From Muribaculaceae bacterium Isolate-002 (NCI) (GTDB lineage Bacteria; Bacteroidota; Bacteroidia; Bacteroidales; Muribaculaceae), in NCBI GenBank assembly GCA_004102805.1, contig SCEG01000018.1, forward strand, positions 1 through 53,359: a stretch of 53,359 nt of DNA, written 5' to 3'. The notes under the pieces are model-generated. The model was not told the DNA's origin and did no database searches. It saw nothing but the letters and a program-made list of their open reading frames with translations. The translations under genes and the position numbers were made by a program. Every line of letters begins with the position of its first letter. The stretch's first letter is position 1. Positions 33,394 to 41,427 of this stretch are shown here, piece by piece.

Positions 33394-35733
33394 TTATTTC
33401 ACGAGCAGGCGACCTGTTGAGACATTGCCGTCGGCAGTGTGCCACACGATAATGTAGAGGCCGGGGAGAGGTTTGCCTGAAACGAGGCGCCCGTCAAGAG
33501 TATATAGCTCCATGCGGTCAACGGCTGCGTCAGCCTCAGGTTGCGTTATGCCGGTCGATGCATCAAGCACTATCATCTCATGAGTGTCAAACCGCTCGTC
33601 GCCGTGATAGAACATCAGCATATAGGTCTCCCCTACTATTCCGGCGCTGAAATCGCTGTCATATACAACATCGGCAGTCTCACCGGCTTCAAGATAGAGC
33701 ATCCCGGAGGGATATGAGGCGCAATTCTTCCACTCGTCGCCCCCGACATTACGGAACACCAACATATCGAGAGTGCCGTAATATGCTCCGGTGACACATG
33801 TGAGTGAAGTCTTGACGCCGAGGTCATCTTTGGGCAGATGATTTGAGCCGGAGATAAACGACACCGGCCCGAGAGTGAGCTCGGTAGATGCCGGGGCGGC
33901 ATTGACAGTGATATCGGTAAGCGAGGAAATCTCCTGATATCCGCTCTGTGTGATTGTCACAAACACAAACTGATATTCGCCCGGGGTTATGCCGGATGAC
34001 AGTTTCGTGGAATAGCTGAACGGGACGGCCGAGTCTGCGGGGATATCCATTTGAATGGAGGGCAGCAGTGTATTTCTATCGGGAGATATCAACATTCCGT
34101 ACACGCGGCCGTAGAATTCAAGTTCGCTTGTATTTTCCACCGTGCCGTTGACGGCAAGATCCATTCCGGCGTAGAGCTCGCTTTCAAAGGCATAGTCAGT
34201 CACTTGCGGGAGAATGCCGGAGACCGGCGACGAGAATGTGGCATTGCCGCCGGCTACTGTCATTGTAACAGAGTTTACTTTGCCGAGCTCAGTGGCGATG
34301 CCGTACCATTTGCCGTCGGAGATGAATGCCGGAGAGACAGTGTAGACGCCGTCGGTCAGAGAGGCAGGCAAGGTCACGTCAAAAGCCGATGCGGAAGAAT
34401 ATCCGAGATTTTCAGTCAATGACAATTCCTCGGGATCAGACGACACGGCATAGACTGTGTTTCCGCTGTCGTCAGTAAACGACAAGCCAGGGAGGAAAGA
34501 CACGGTGCCATACGATGTGTTTGAAAGCTGCACCGCAACCGTAATATCGCTTCCGAGAACGGATGTGGGCTGTTCGATGGCGAAGTCGGTGTTGTTTACC
34601 AGCACCGGTTCGAAGTCTGCCTGTCCGGCAAAGGGCTTTATCCCCACTATAATCTCTTGACTGAAGTTGAAGCCTGCTCCGTTGCCGGCACCACCGATGC
34701 CCTGCGACTCGGGATTAAGAGCCGTGAGCAGGAAGTAACCGTCAGACAGGCCGTCCCACCCCCAGTTGAAGTGGAAGTATCCGTCGGAGGAGTATCCGTC
34801 GCATACGAATTCATGCCCTCCCGAGAGGCTTTGTCCGCCGTATAGCACGGGGCATCCGTCGGCAAGCGAGGCGTATACTTCATCCTCCCAGTCGGAAAGT
34901 GTGTAATAGTCACGTTCGAGATAGCGCAGAGAGCCGTCGTAACTGAAATAATCGACAAGCGCGCTTCCGCAATTGCGGCCGACTGCGCCTGACTCGTCTG
35001 TGCCGTAGTTCATATCGACTGCGACGCCGCAGCTATACATCAAAGAGGCCACTGCGTCTCTCTGATAGTATATGTTATCCGTCCCATATTCATCAACCAT
35101 GTGTGGCCAGTCGTAGGTAATTGTGGAGAAATCAATGGTCAGAGTCTGTCCGTTCCAGCCATAAGAGTGCGTGCCGGTGCCCTTTGCGGGCCAGTTGTGA
35201 TATTTCATGACCTGAGCCATGGCGGTGGCGACGCACCCGGTGACGCATCGCACCGAGTCAATCATGGGACACCGGTCGTTGTAGGGGGTGCCCTGGTTCC
35301 ACCTCGTGGCAAGCATCGGAGCGATGGCGCTGCGCACGACCGAGGAATCAGAGGCAAGCTGTGTGATGCGGTTGTTTCTTACGGCATCTATCTCGGCAGC
35401 GTAATATCCGAGCCAATATCTCAATCCATCCGGCATATCGGAGATGTCTACGGAGCCGGAATCGGCATAGCCGAGCAGTGGAGTCACATCGTCATCGGCC
35501 GAGACTACGAGATAGCCGTTGTCGCGCCCACGGTCGAAAAGATATGCGGCAGGCTGCGAGCCGTAATTTTCAGTATATACAAGAACCGGAGATGCGGAAG
35601 CCGCGGATGACGCCGCCATTGCCCGCACTACAGGCTCGGCTACAGCGCGCTTAAGCGCGGCTTCCGGTGAAATCACGGCGGCATCGGCGCAAAGCGCTAC
35701 CACGAAAGAGCATAGGAGTAAGCTTTTTCTCAT
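33394..35733 (-). CDS. Secreted C10-family (streptopain/SpeB-like) cysteine protease with T9SS tail
   Basis: 779 aa. Signal peptide (1-19), a SpeB-type propeptide (about 20-135), and the papain-fold C10 domain: nucleophile C167 in VTGCVATAMAQVMKYH, histidine H307 in GGHEFVCDGY, and the HFNWGWDG block (321-328). After about 350 come several beta-sandwich modules and a C-terminal sorting tail with MELYTLDGRLVSGKPLPGLYI ending in a basic residue, so export by T9SS is probable. C10 proteases degrade host or dietary proteins and are known virulence or nutrient factors in Bacteroides and Prevotella. It lies alone between two convergent or divergent neighbours. Confidence 0.92.
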   Translation of the reverse strand: MRKSLLLCSFVVALCADAAVISPEAALKRAVAEPVVRAMAASSAASASPVLVYTENYGSQPAAYLFDRGRDNGYLVVSADDDVTPLLGYADSGSVDISDMPDGLRYWLGYYAAEIDAVRNNRITQLASDSSVVRSAIAPMLATRWNQGTPYNDRCPMIDSVRCVTGCVATAMAQVMKYHNWPAKGTGTHSYGWNGQTLTIDFSTITYDWPHMVDEYGTDNIYYQRDAVASLMYSCGVAVDMNYGTDESGAVGRNCGSALVDYFSYDGSLRYLERDYYTLSDWEDEVYASLADGCPVLYGGQSLSGGHEFVCDGYSSDGYFHFNWGWDGLSDGYFLLTALNPESQGIGGAGNGAGFNFSQEIIVGIKPFAGQADFEPVLVNNTDFAIEQPTSVLGSDITVAVQLSNTSYGTVSFLPGLSFTDDSGNTVYAVSSDPEELSLTENLGYSSASAFDVTLPASLTDGVYTVSPAFISDGKWYGIATELGKVNSVTMTVAGGNATFSSPVSGILPQVTDYAFESELYAGMDLAVNGTVENTSELEFYGRVYGMLISPDRNTLLPSIQMDIPADSAVPFSYSTKLSSGITPGEYQFVFVTITQSGYQEISSLTDITVNAAPASTELTLGPVSFISGSNHLPKDDLGVKTSLTCVTGAYYGTLDMLVFRNVGGDEWKNCASYPSGMLYLEAGETADVVYDSDFSAGIVGETYMLMFYHGDERFDTHEMIVLDASTGITQPEADAAVDRMELYTLDGRLVSGKPLPGLYIIVWHTADGNVSTGRLLVK

Positions 35734-35891
35734 AAACGAACAGTTGTTAGTTGTCAGACGGAGATAATGCAGATTTGGCTCCGGTAACGAAATAACAACT
35801 GCAGAACCGTTTTTGATTTCAACAAAAGCGATTTAACAGATATTTTGGGCATATTTCCTACGGCATTCAGGTGGAGTTAATAATAATTTTG

Positions 35892-35899
35892 TAAATTTG
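35892..35899 (+). promoter_or_regulatory. -7 element abutting the GTG start of the DUF4199 gene
   Basis: TAAATTTG ends only 4 nt before the GTG at 35904, so a transcript from it would begin at or just after the start codon. Either the mRNA is leaderless or the true start lies further in. Confidence 0.45.
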
Positions 35900-35903
35900 C
35901 AGT

Positions 35904-36437
35904 GTGAACCGACCAAAATCCATATTTCGCCGAGCAGCCGAAGGTGGCCTGACCCTCGGAGCGCTTTTTGTGTGCATATTTCTGCTTGAGACGACAGCCG
36001 GAGTGATATCGGGGCTGCTTGCTCTCGGGCTTATGGTTTATGTGCCTGTATATGTCTACCGCAAGCTGCGGGCTACATATATCGCGACCCACGGGCTGAT
36101 GTCGTTTTCAGGGTTGTGGCTCGAAGGGATACTTCTGTTTGCGTGCGGGGCGATTATCTTTGCGCTGGGCACTCTTGTATTCATGAAATGGCTTGTGCCG
36201 GGATATCTTCCGGCTGTGACCGCGCAGGTGGCATCGTTACTCGAGAGCAATCCTCAGCTTGCAGGCAATCAGATGGATATGCGACAGCTTATGGCTTATT
36301 TTTCGTCAATACGTCCGATCGACATATCGATGACGCTGCTGTGGGCATCATCGTTCACGGGGAGCATCGCATCGCTTGTGATAGCGGCGATAGTGAAGTC
36401 AAAGCGTGTGCCGCCCTCCTCTTCTCCAAATTCATAA
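35904..36437 (+). CDS. DUF4199 integral membrane protein
   Basis: 177 aa from a GTG start; no in-frame ATG exists before residue 44. Four hydrophobic helices are visible (about 15-32, 34-50, 72-95, 140-163). DUF4199 proteins precede a glycosyltransferase in many Bacteroidetes genomes, as here (GT2 begins 22 nt later). Function unknown; a membrane helper of the glycosyltransferase is an inference from context. See the promoter note for uncertainty about the start. Confidence 0.78.
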   Translation: MNRPKSIFRRAAEGGLTLGALFVCIFLLETTAGVISGLLALGLMVYVPVYVYRKLRATYIATHGLMSFSGLWLEGILLFACGAIIFALGTLVFMKWLVPGYLPAVTAQVASLLESNPQLAGNQMDMRQLMAYFSSIRPIDISMTLLWASSFTGSIASLVIAAIVKSKRVPPSSSPNS

Positions 36438-36458
36438 ACAATTAACGCATCATAACAC

Positions 36459-37424
36459 ATGGACATATCGGTAGTCGTACCCTTATATAACGAAGCGGAA
36501 TCACTCCCCGAACTCGAGAGCTGGATACGCCGCGTCATGCAGGAGAACAACTTCTCATACGAGGTAATATTTGTCGACGACGGGTCGACAGATTCGTCGT
36601 GGGAGGTTATAGAACAGCTTGCAGGAGCCAACAGCGCGGTGCGTGGCATAAGGTTTCGCCGCAACTACGGCAAGTCGCCGGCGCTCAACACCGGTTTTGC
36701 CCGCGCAAAAGGTGATGTGGTCATCACTATGGATGCAGACCTTCAGGACTCACCCGACGAGATACCGGAACTCTACCGCATGATTACCAAGGAGAAGTAT
36801 GACCTTGTGTCGGGCTGGAAACAGAAACGATATGACCCGCTGTCGAAAACGATACCGACAAAGCTGTTCAACGCGACGGCGCGAAAGGTGAGCGGCATAG
36901 GCAATCTGCACGATTTCAACTGCGGCCTCAAGGCTTATCGCCGCGATGTCGTCAAGCATATTGAAGTGTATGGTGACATGCACCGCTATATTCCCATTCT
37001 GGCAAAAAACGCCGGATATACGCGTATCGGCGAGAAAGTGGTGCAGCATCAGGCGCGCAAATACGGCAAGTCGAAGTTTGGTCTCGACCGTTTTGTCAAC
37101 GGCTATCTCGACCTGCTCACATTGTGGTTTACGGGTAAGTTCGGGCGCAAGCCGATGCATTTTTTCGGGCTTCTGGGGTCGCTGATGTTCTTTCTCGGGT
37201 TCGTAGCCGTGATTGCGGTAGGCGCAATAAAACTGTATAACATGAGCGCCGGCAATCATTATTCGCTTGTCACCGACTCGCCTTATTTCTTCATAGCCCT
37301 GACGACTATGATACTCGGCACCCAGCTGTTTCTGACCGGGTTTATCGGTGAATTGATTGTGCGCAATTCACAAAAACGCAATGATTATGAAATCGAGGAG
37401 GAGCTGCGAGGTGAAGAGAAATAG
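36459..37424 (+). CDS. Membrane-bound GT2, polyprenyl-phosphate sugar transferase (DPM1/GtrB-like)
   Basis: 321 aa. GT-A domain with VVPLYNEAESLPELESW, VDDGSTDSSW and the metal-binding MDADLQDSPDE; the FNCGLKAYRRDVV segment and the QHQARKYGKSKFG block are typical of dolichol/undecaprenyl-phosphate mannosyl- or glucosyltransferases. Two C-terminal membrane helices (about 231-255 and 274-300) anchor it. It would transfer a sugar from a nucleotide donor to undecaprenyl phosphate for use in envelope glycans. DUF4199 precedes it, and the next gene overlaps its end by 14 nt. Confidence 0.9.
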   Translation: MDISVVVPLYNEAESLPELESWIRRVMQENNFSYEVIFVDDGSTDSSWEVIEQLAGANSAVRGIRFRRNYGKSPALNTGFARAKGDVVITMDADLQDSPDEIPELYRMITKEKYDLVSGWKQKRYDPLSKTIPTKLFNATARKVSGIGNLHDFNCGLKAYRRDVVKHIEVYGDMHRYIPILAKNAGYTRIGEKVVQHQARKYGKSKFGLDRFVNGYLDLLTLWFTGKFGRKPMHFFGLLGSLMFFLGFVAVIAVGAIKLYNMSAGNHYSLVTDSPYFFIALTTMILGTQLFLTGFIGELIVRNSQKRNDYEIEEELRGEEK

Positions 37425-37953
37425 CAGCACCGTGTCATGGCGCAGGATAGTGCCGGCAACAGTCGCGGCAATGGCTGTGATGCTGGCTTGCTGGAGCTGC
37501 AGCTCGACCGGATGCACTGATAATCGCTCGAGCCTGCCGCTGGCCGGATTTTATACGTCGGGCTCCGGGTCGACAATCGCGCTTGACTCTATTGACGTAG
37601 GTGGCGTCGGTGCGCCGGGCGACTCGCTTCTGCTTGCTGCCGGAGAGACCGCCACGGAGGTGTATCTGCCTCTGCGGTCGGAACGTGAAGCGGCGGCATT
37701 CTTCATAGCATACCGCTATAAGGCGCTCGACTTCCCCGAACTCAACGACACCATAACATTCGGCTACAGCGCGTTGCCATATTTTGCATCGGAGGAGTGC
37801 GGAGCGATGATGAGATACCGCATCAAGTCGGTGACGTATTCGCGCCATCTGCTTGACTCGGTGGCTATAGTGCCGACCGACTCGGTGATCACAAACGCCA
37901 ATATCGAAAACCTGCGCCTTTACTTCAAAACATCTTCCGCCGACAATCAATGA
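37411..37953 (+). CDS. DUF6452 family lipoprotein
   Basis: 180 aa from a GTG start at 37411 (in-frame ATGs at 37357-37387 lie deeper inside the GT2 gene and give no signal peptide). Hydrophobic segment then lipobox-like LACWSCSS. The mature part is beta-rich (EVYLPLRSEREAAAFFIAY, FPELNDTITFGYSALPYFAS) and ends in LRLYFKTSS. Its end overlaps the next ATG by 4 nt (ATGA). DUF6452 and DUF6048 genes are usually paired in Bacteroidales; function unknown, probably envelope-related. Confidence 0.8.
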   Translation: MKRNSSTVSWRRIVPATVAAMAVMLACWSCSSTGCTDNRSSLPLAGFYTSGSGSTIALDSIDVGGVGAPGDSLLLAAGETATEVYLPLRSEREAAAFFIAYRYKALDFPELNDTITFGYSALPYFASEECGAMMRYRIKSVTYSRHLLDSVAIVPTDSVITNANIENLRLYFKTSSADNQ

Positions 37954-38948
37954 AAAGCGTTTTCAAAATATTATTTCTGCTGCCGGCACTGGCGTGCATG
38001 CTGTCATCGATGGCTCAAAGGCGCGTGACACCGATCGACACGCCGGCGACAGCCACACAGCACATCAATGAGAACAAGGCCAACGGTGACACAATAGACC
38101 GTTCGCGACTGGCACAGATGACCGACTCACACGGCAACATCATACTTGTCGACACAATCACCGGCAAGGAGTTTATCGACACTACAGCAGTGGAGAGGAA
38201 GGTGCCCAAGATGATATATCCGCTGTTTCACTCGGCGACACTATCAGTCGACCTTTTCACACCGGCGATGCGTGCTTTCGGCACGAAATACGGACTGGGC
38301 GAGATTGCCGCCGAACTTAACCTCCACAACAGGTATATACCGGTGATAGAAATCGGACTGGGCGAGGCCCGCAACACTCCGGAGGACAACAATTACACAT
38401 ACCGGTCGCCGGTGGCACCGTTCTTCAGAATCGGTATGAACTATAATTTCCTGTATCAGTCAAATCCCGACTATCTCATCATGGCGGGTGTAAGATACGG
38501 ATTTTCGTCATTCAGTTTTGAGGTGACCGACATCACTCAGCAGCCGGGTTATTGGGACGAACCACTCACCTACTCCATCCCGTCGCAGAATGTCACGGCA
38601 GGATATTTCCAGATATTGCTCGCGCTGCGTGTACGCATTATTGACAACTTTTCGCTGGGGTGGAGCGTGCGCTATCAGAGCCTGCTCCACAACACCGACA
38701 CCCCTTACGGCAACGCGTGGTATATACCAGGTTACGGAGCCCGCAACCGCACTATAAACGCGACTTTCTCACTCTCATATACCGTAGGTCTCTCGAAATT
38801 CAACGGGCCGTCAGACTCTACGCGCGAGACCATTGACTCACTCGGCGACATTCCCGCCACGGAGCAGCCGGAGGAAGATGCGTCGCCGTCAGACGACGAG
38901 GCTGCGGAGAGCGGAGATAACACCGACACTGATACAGAGCAACAATAA
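37950..38948 (+). CDS. DUF6048 family outer membrane protein
   Basis: 332 aa with signal peptide (about 1-22, ends SSMAQ). The body (about 85-285) consists of amphipathic strands with aromatic girdles (ATLSVDLFTPAMRAFGTKYG, FFRIGMNYNFLYQ, FSLGWSVRYQSL), consistent with a small beta-barrel. The tail (about 290-332) is acidic, Glu/Asp/Ser/Thr-rich and probably disordered. It is coupled to the DUF6452 lipoprotein by a 4-nt overlap, suggesting a lipoprotein-barrel pair. Confidence 0.82.
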   Translation: MKSVFKILFLLPALACMLSSMAQRRVTPIDTPATATQHINENKANGDTIDRSRLAQMTDSHGNIILVDTITGKEFIDTTAVERKVPKMIYPLFHSATLSVDLFTPAMRAFGTKYGLGEIAAELNLHNRYIPVIEIGLGEARNTPEDNNYTYRSPVAPFFRIGMNYNFLYQSNPDYLIMAGVRYGFSSFSFEVTDITQQPGYWDEPLTYSIPSQNVTAGYFQILLALRVRIIDNFSLGWSVRYQSLLHNTDTPYGNAWYIPGYGARNRTINATFSLSYTVGLSKFNGPSDSTRETIDSLGDIPATEQPEEDASPSDDEAAESGDNTDTDTEQQ

Positions 38949-38957
38949 CAGCACAGC

Positions 38958-39704
38958 ATGCCGACAGTGATAATAACAGGAGCTTCATCGGGTCTCGGGA
39001 AGCAGATAGCGACGACCTATATCGCCCGCGGATATCGCGTGGGCGTGGCAGCACGACGTGTCGACCGACTTGCCGAGCTGACGGCGCTTGCTCCCGAACG
39101 TGTCACTGCATGCCGGCTCGATGTCACGGCCGACGATGCGGTCGACTCGCTTGACCGGCTTATCTCAAAGATGGGCACCGCTCCCGACATATTCATCAAC
39201 TGCGCGGGCATAGGCTTCGCAAATCCTGACCTTGACACGAAGCTTGACCTTGACACGGTAATGACCAACTGCGTCGGCTTTACCCGTGTCATCGACCATA
39301 TATTCAACTATTACGCTACTCATAAGCTCAGCGGCCAGATTGTCGATATCAGTTCTGTGGCCGGGACACGCGGCATAGGCATAGCGGCTTCATACTCGGC
39401 CTCAAAGCGGTTTCAGACCGAGTATCTTACCGCCCTCTCCCAGCTGGCTCACCAACGCCGACTTCCTATCACGGTCAACGATATCAGACCCGGCTTCGTG
39501 AGTACACCGCTGCTCGATGCCGACACAAGGTATCCGATGATCATGAACACCAATCGCGTGGCAGCGTTAATAGTAAAAGCGATTGACCGCAAAAGCAACC
39601 GCATAATCGACCGACGCTGGGCTGTCATAACATGGGTGTGGAGACATATACCCCGTTGGCTATGGCGCCGCATCAGTCTGAGACTTTACACCGACAAGCA
39701 TTAA
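38958..39704 (+). CDS. Short-chain dehydrogenase/reductase (SDR)
   Basis: 248 aa. NAD(P)-binding motif GASSGLGKQ (8-16), NCAGIGF in place of NNAG, catalytic Ser and SYSASKRF (YxxxK). The following Arg in AARR near residue 32 suggests NADP preference. The C-terminal Trp/Arg-rich stretch (VWRHIPRWLWRRISLRL) could associate with membrane. Substrate unknown. It starts 10 nt after the DUF6048 stop and probably belongs to the same transcript. Confidence 0.88.
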   Translation: MPTVIITGASSGLGKQIATTYIARGYRVGVAARRVDRLAELTALAPERVTACRLDVTADDAVDSLDRLISKMGTAPDIFINCAGIGFANPDLDTKLDLDTVMTNCVGFTRVIDHIFNYYATHKLSGQIVDISSVAGTRGIGIAASYSASKRFQTEYLTALSQLAHQRRLPITVNDIRPGFVSTPLLDADTRYPMIMNTNRVAALIVKAIDRKSNRIIDRRWAVITWVWRHIPRWLWRRISLRLYTDKH

Positions 39705-39719
39705 TCACTCCAAAACATA

Positions 39720-40154
39720 ATGAAAATGATAGCAATATGTAGCGACCACGCCGGTTTTGAGCTGAAAAGCATAATCGAAGGATATCTTGAAGCCGACAAC
39801 AAAGAGTATAAGGATTTCGGCACAAACGGACCGGAGTCATGCGATTATCCGGACTTCGCCCACCCCTGCGCGCAAGCGGTGGAGTCAGGCGAATGCTACC
39901 CGGGCATTGCGATGTGCGGCTCAGGCAACGGCATAGCGATGACCCTCAACAAGCATCAGGGCATACGCGCGGCTTTGTGCTGGACTCCTGAACTGGCCCG
40001 GCTGGCCCGACAGCATAACGATGCCAATGTGCTTGTGCTTCCGGCGCGGTTCATAACGCCCGTTGAAGCCCTCGCCATAGTCGACGCATTTCTTGAAACG
40101 CCCTTCGAAGGCGGACGCCATCAACGCCGCATCGACAAAATACCGGTAAAATAG
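39720..40154 (+). CDS. rpiB: Ribose-5-phosphate isomerase B
   Basis: 144 aa, the usual length. SDHAGFELKS (8-17), CGSGNGIAMTLNKHQGIRAALC and the HNDANVLVLPARF segment mark the RpiB/LacAB family. It interconverts ribose 5-phosphate and ribulose 5-phosphate in the pentose phosphate pathway. Last gene of the plus-strand run before the DUF2795 gene. Confidence 0.94.
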   Translation: MKMIAICSDHAGFELKSIIEGYLEADNKEYKDFGTNGPESCDYPDFAHPCAQAVESGECYPGIAMCGSGNGIAMTLNKHQGIRAALCWTPELARLARQHNDANVLVLPARFITPVEALAIVDAFLETPFEGGRHQRRIDKIPVK

Positions 40155-40176
40155 TTTCAATATTCAAAAATTTCAT

Positions 40177-40184
40177 TATTTTTG
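40177..40184 (+). promoter_or_regulatory. -7 element of the DUF2795 gene
   Basis: TATTTTTG matches TAnnTTTG. A TTTC (40155-40158) stands in for the -33 element at an 18-nt spacing. Leader about 57 nt. Confidence 0.45.
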
Positions 40185-40247
40185 CACCACTTATCGGCAC
40201 ACGCAAAACAAACGAATAATAGTAAACTTTTAAAATACCTGTATACA

Positions 40248-40469
40248 ATGTATTGGACACTTGAACTGGCGTCAAAACTTGAGGACGCCCCCTGGCCAGC
40301 AACAAAAGATGAGCTCATCGACTACGCCATGCGTTCGGGAGCACCCCTCGAAGTAATCGAAAACCTTCAGGAAATGGAAGACGAAGGCGAAACCTACGAA
40401 TGCATCGAAGATATCTGGCCCGACTACCCCTCAAAAGAAGACTTCCTCTTCAACGAAGAAGAGTACTGA
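40248..40469 (+). CDS. DUF2795 domain small acidic protein
   Basis: 73 aa from ATG 40248 (MYWTLELASKLEDAPW); a longer frame upstream includes the promoter and is not credible. It is acidic, mostly helical, with PATKDELIDYAMRSGAPLEV matching the DUF2795 helix-turn pattern. It is found next to unrelated genes in many Bacteroidetes and has no known role. Own promoter upstream and hairpin terminator downstream. Confidence 0.85.
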   Translation: MYWTLELASKLEDAPWPATKDELIDYAMRSGAPLEVIENLQEMEDEGETYECIEDIWPDYPSKEDFLFNEEEY

Positions 40470-40499
40470 GTAATAAATTTTACACAAACATCTAATAAT

Positions 40500-40535
40500 C
40501 AATGGCTAAGAAATAAATAATTTTCTTGGCCATTG
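40500..40535 (+). terminator. Terminator of the DUF2795 gene, left edge of the AT-rich island
   Basis: CAATGGCTAAGAAA (40500-40513) pairs with TTTCTTGGCCATTG (40522-40535), with one T-G wobble, followed by CTGTTTTA. It closes the DUF2795 unit. Confidence 0.8.
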
Positions 40536-40773
40536 CTGTTTTATCCCGTTTTACCCCATAGTTTTCTTTGCTAAAGACAAAGCACCAAGGCGATGACTTG
40601 GCTAAATTGCGTTTTCTTAGCCAACTTAAGCGATATTCTTGGCTAAATTCAAACGCTCCTCAGAGGTTTGTGAGTATCGCAAGAAACAAAGTTCGCAACC
40701 AAAATTGATTGATTTTAAATACAGCAACCCAATATGGTTGCACATATTAGAATTTATTCTTAACTTTGCTATC
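40536..40773 (+). promoter_or_regulatory. Regulatory region of the SatD/DUF3307 island
   Basis: The 304 nt between DUF2795 and the SatD ATG hold the terminator above, two exact copies of CTTGGCTAAATT (40597-40608 and 40638-40649, 41 nt apart, each preceded by CGAT), an inverted relative (TCTTAGCCAA near 40615), and a strong promoter at 40738-40768. The spacing and orientation suggest operator sites, perhaps for the helix-turn-helix part of the SatD protein; this is inference. Confidence 0.5.
40738..40768 (+). promoter_or_regulatory. Promoter of satD-like gene, possibly giving a leaderless mRNA
   Basis: TTG (40738-40740), a 20-nt spacer and TAACTTTG (40761-40768) fit the consensus perfectly. 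The -7 element ends 5 nt before the ATG at 40774, about where transcription is expected to begin. Confidence 0.7.
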
Positions 40774-41427
40774 ATGAAAAACATAGCGATAATTACAGGT
40801 GATATTGTGGATTCCACAAAGATGACAAAGACTGAACGCACTTCAATGTTACAATTGTTGCAGTCTCTGCCAGAATGGCTGTCTCCATTGTGTAAAACGA
40901 ATATTGAGATTTTCAGAGGAGATAGTTTCCAACTAAAAGTTACCGAGCCAACCAAAGCACTGCAGATAGCACTTGCGATACGTGCTATTATCCGTGCCAA
41001 TAAATTTGCAGGTAATAATCAACAATGGGATGCTCGTTTGGCTATCGGTATCGGCACATTGGATTATGAGACAGATTCTCTTTCCACAAGTGACGGTGAG
41101 GCGTACCGGCTATCGGGTAGAGGACTTGACATAATCGGCAGAGCACGACTGCATATAGAGACTCCTTGGGAGGAAGTGAATAACGAATTAATAGTTTCCA
41201 CTCTATTTGCTGATGACATAGTGACACGATGGACTCCAAGTCAAAGCCGGATAATGTTTGAGAAACTTGTCAAAAATAATAGTCAGGAAGATATCGGCAA
41301 CATCCTGGGTGTGTCTCGACAGATGGTCAGCAAGACTTTGAAAGTAGCCAAGGATGCTTTGATTTCTGTATATATCAAAAGATTTAAAGGACTGATTAAC
41401 GAAAGAACGGTATGGGAACGGCAATAA
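40774..41427 (+). CDS. SatD family protein with cyclase-like layout and C-terminal HTH
   Basis: 217 aa from ATG 40774; a longer frame from 40639 overlaps the promoter. What I see: IITGDIVDSTKM (6-17) with D10, IEIFRGDSFQLKV with D50 (exactly 40 residues on), a helix TKALQIALAIRAIIRA, then DARLAIGIGTLDYE and EAYRLSGRGLDIIGRA. This order mirrors class III adenylate/guanylate cyclases: two metal-binding Asp, the IGI-G strand, and an Arg (R116) where the transition-state Arg lies; the usual Asn four residues before it is R112. A sigma-region-4-like HTH follows (about 168-193, QEDIGNILGVSRQMVSKTLK). SatD is a named family without known biochemistry; cyclase kinship is my inference. It overlaps the DUF3307 gene by 16 nt. 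Confidence 0.72.
   Translation: MKNIAIITGDIVDSTKMTKTERTSMLQLLQSLPEWLSPLCKTNIEIFRGDSFQLKVTEPTKALQIALAIRAIIRANKFAGNNQQWDARLAIGIGTLDYETDSLSTSDGEAYRLSGRGLDIIGRARLHIETPWEEVNNELIVSTLFADDIVTRWTPSQSRIMFEKLVKNNSQEDIGNILGVSRQMVSKTLKVAKDALISVYIKRFKGLINERTVWERQ

Noticed and set aside
33103..33420. Plus-strand ORF of 105 codons after the OmpH-like gene
   Set aside because: It runs through the terminator and the type 2 repeat and into the end of the C10 gene.
40639..40773. Longer N-terminus of the SatD protein
   Set aside because: It includes the second direct repeat and the promoter, and is not similar to the family, which begins near the GDIVDS strand.
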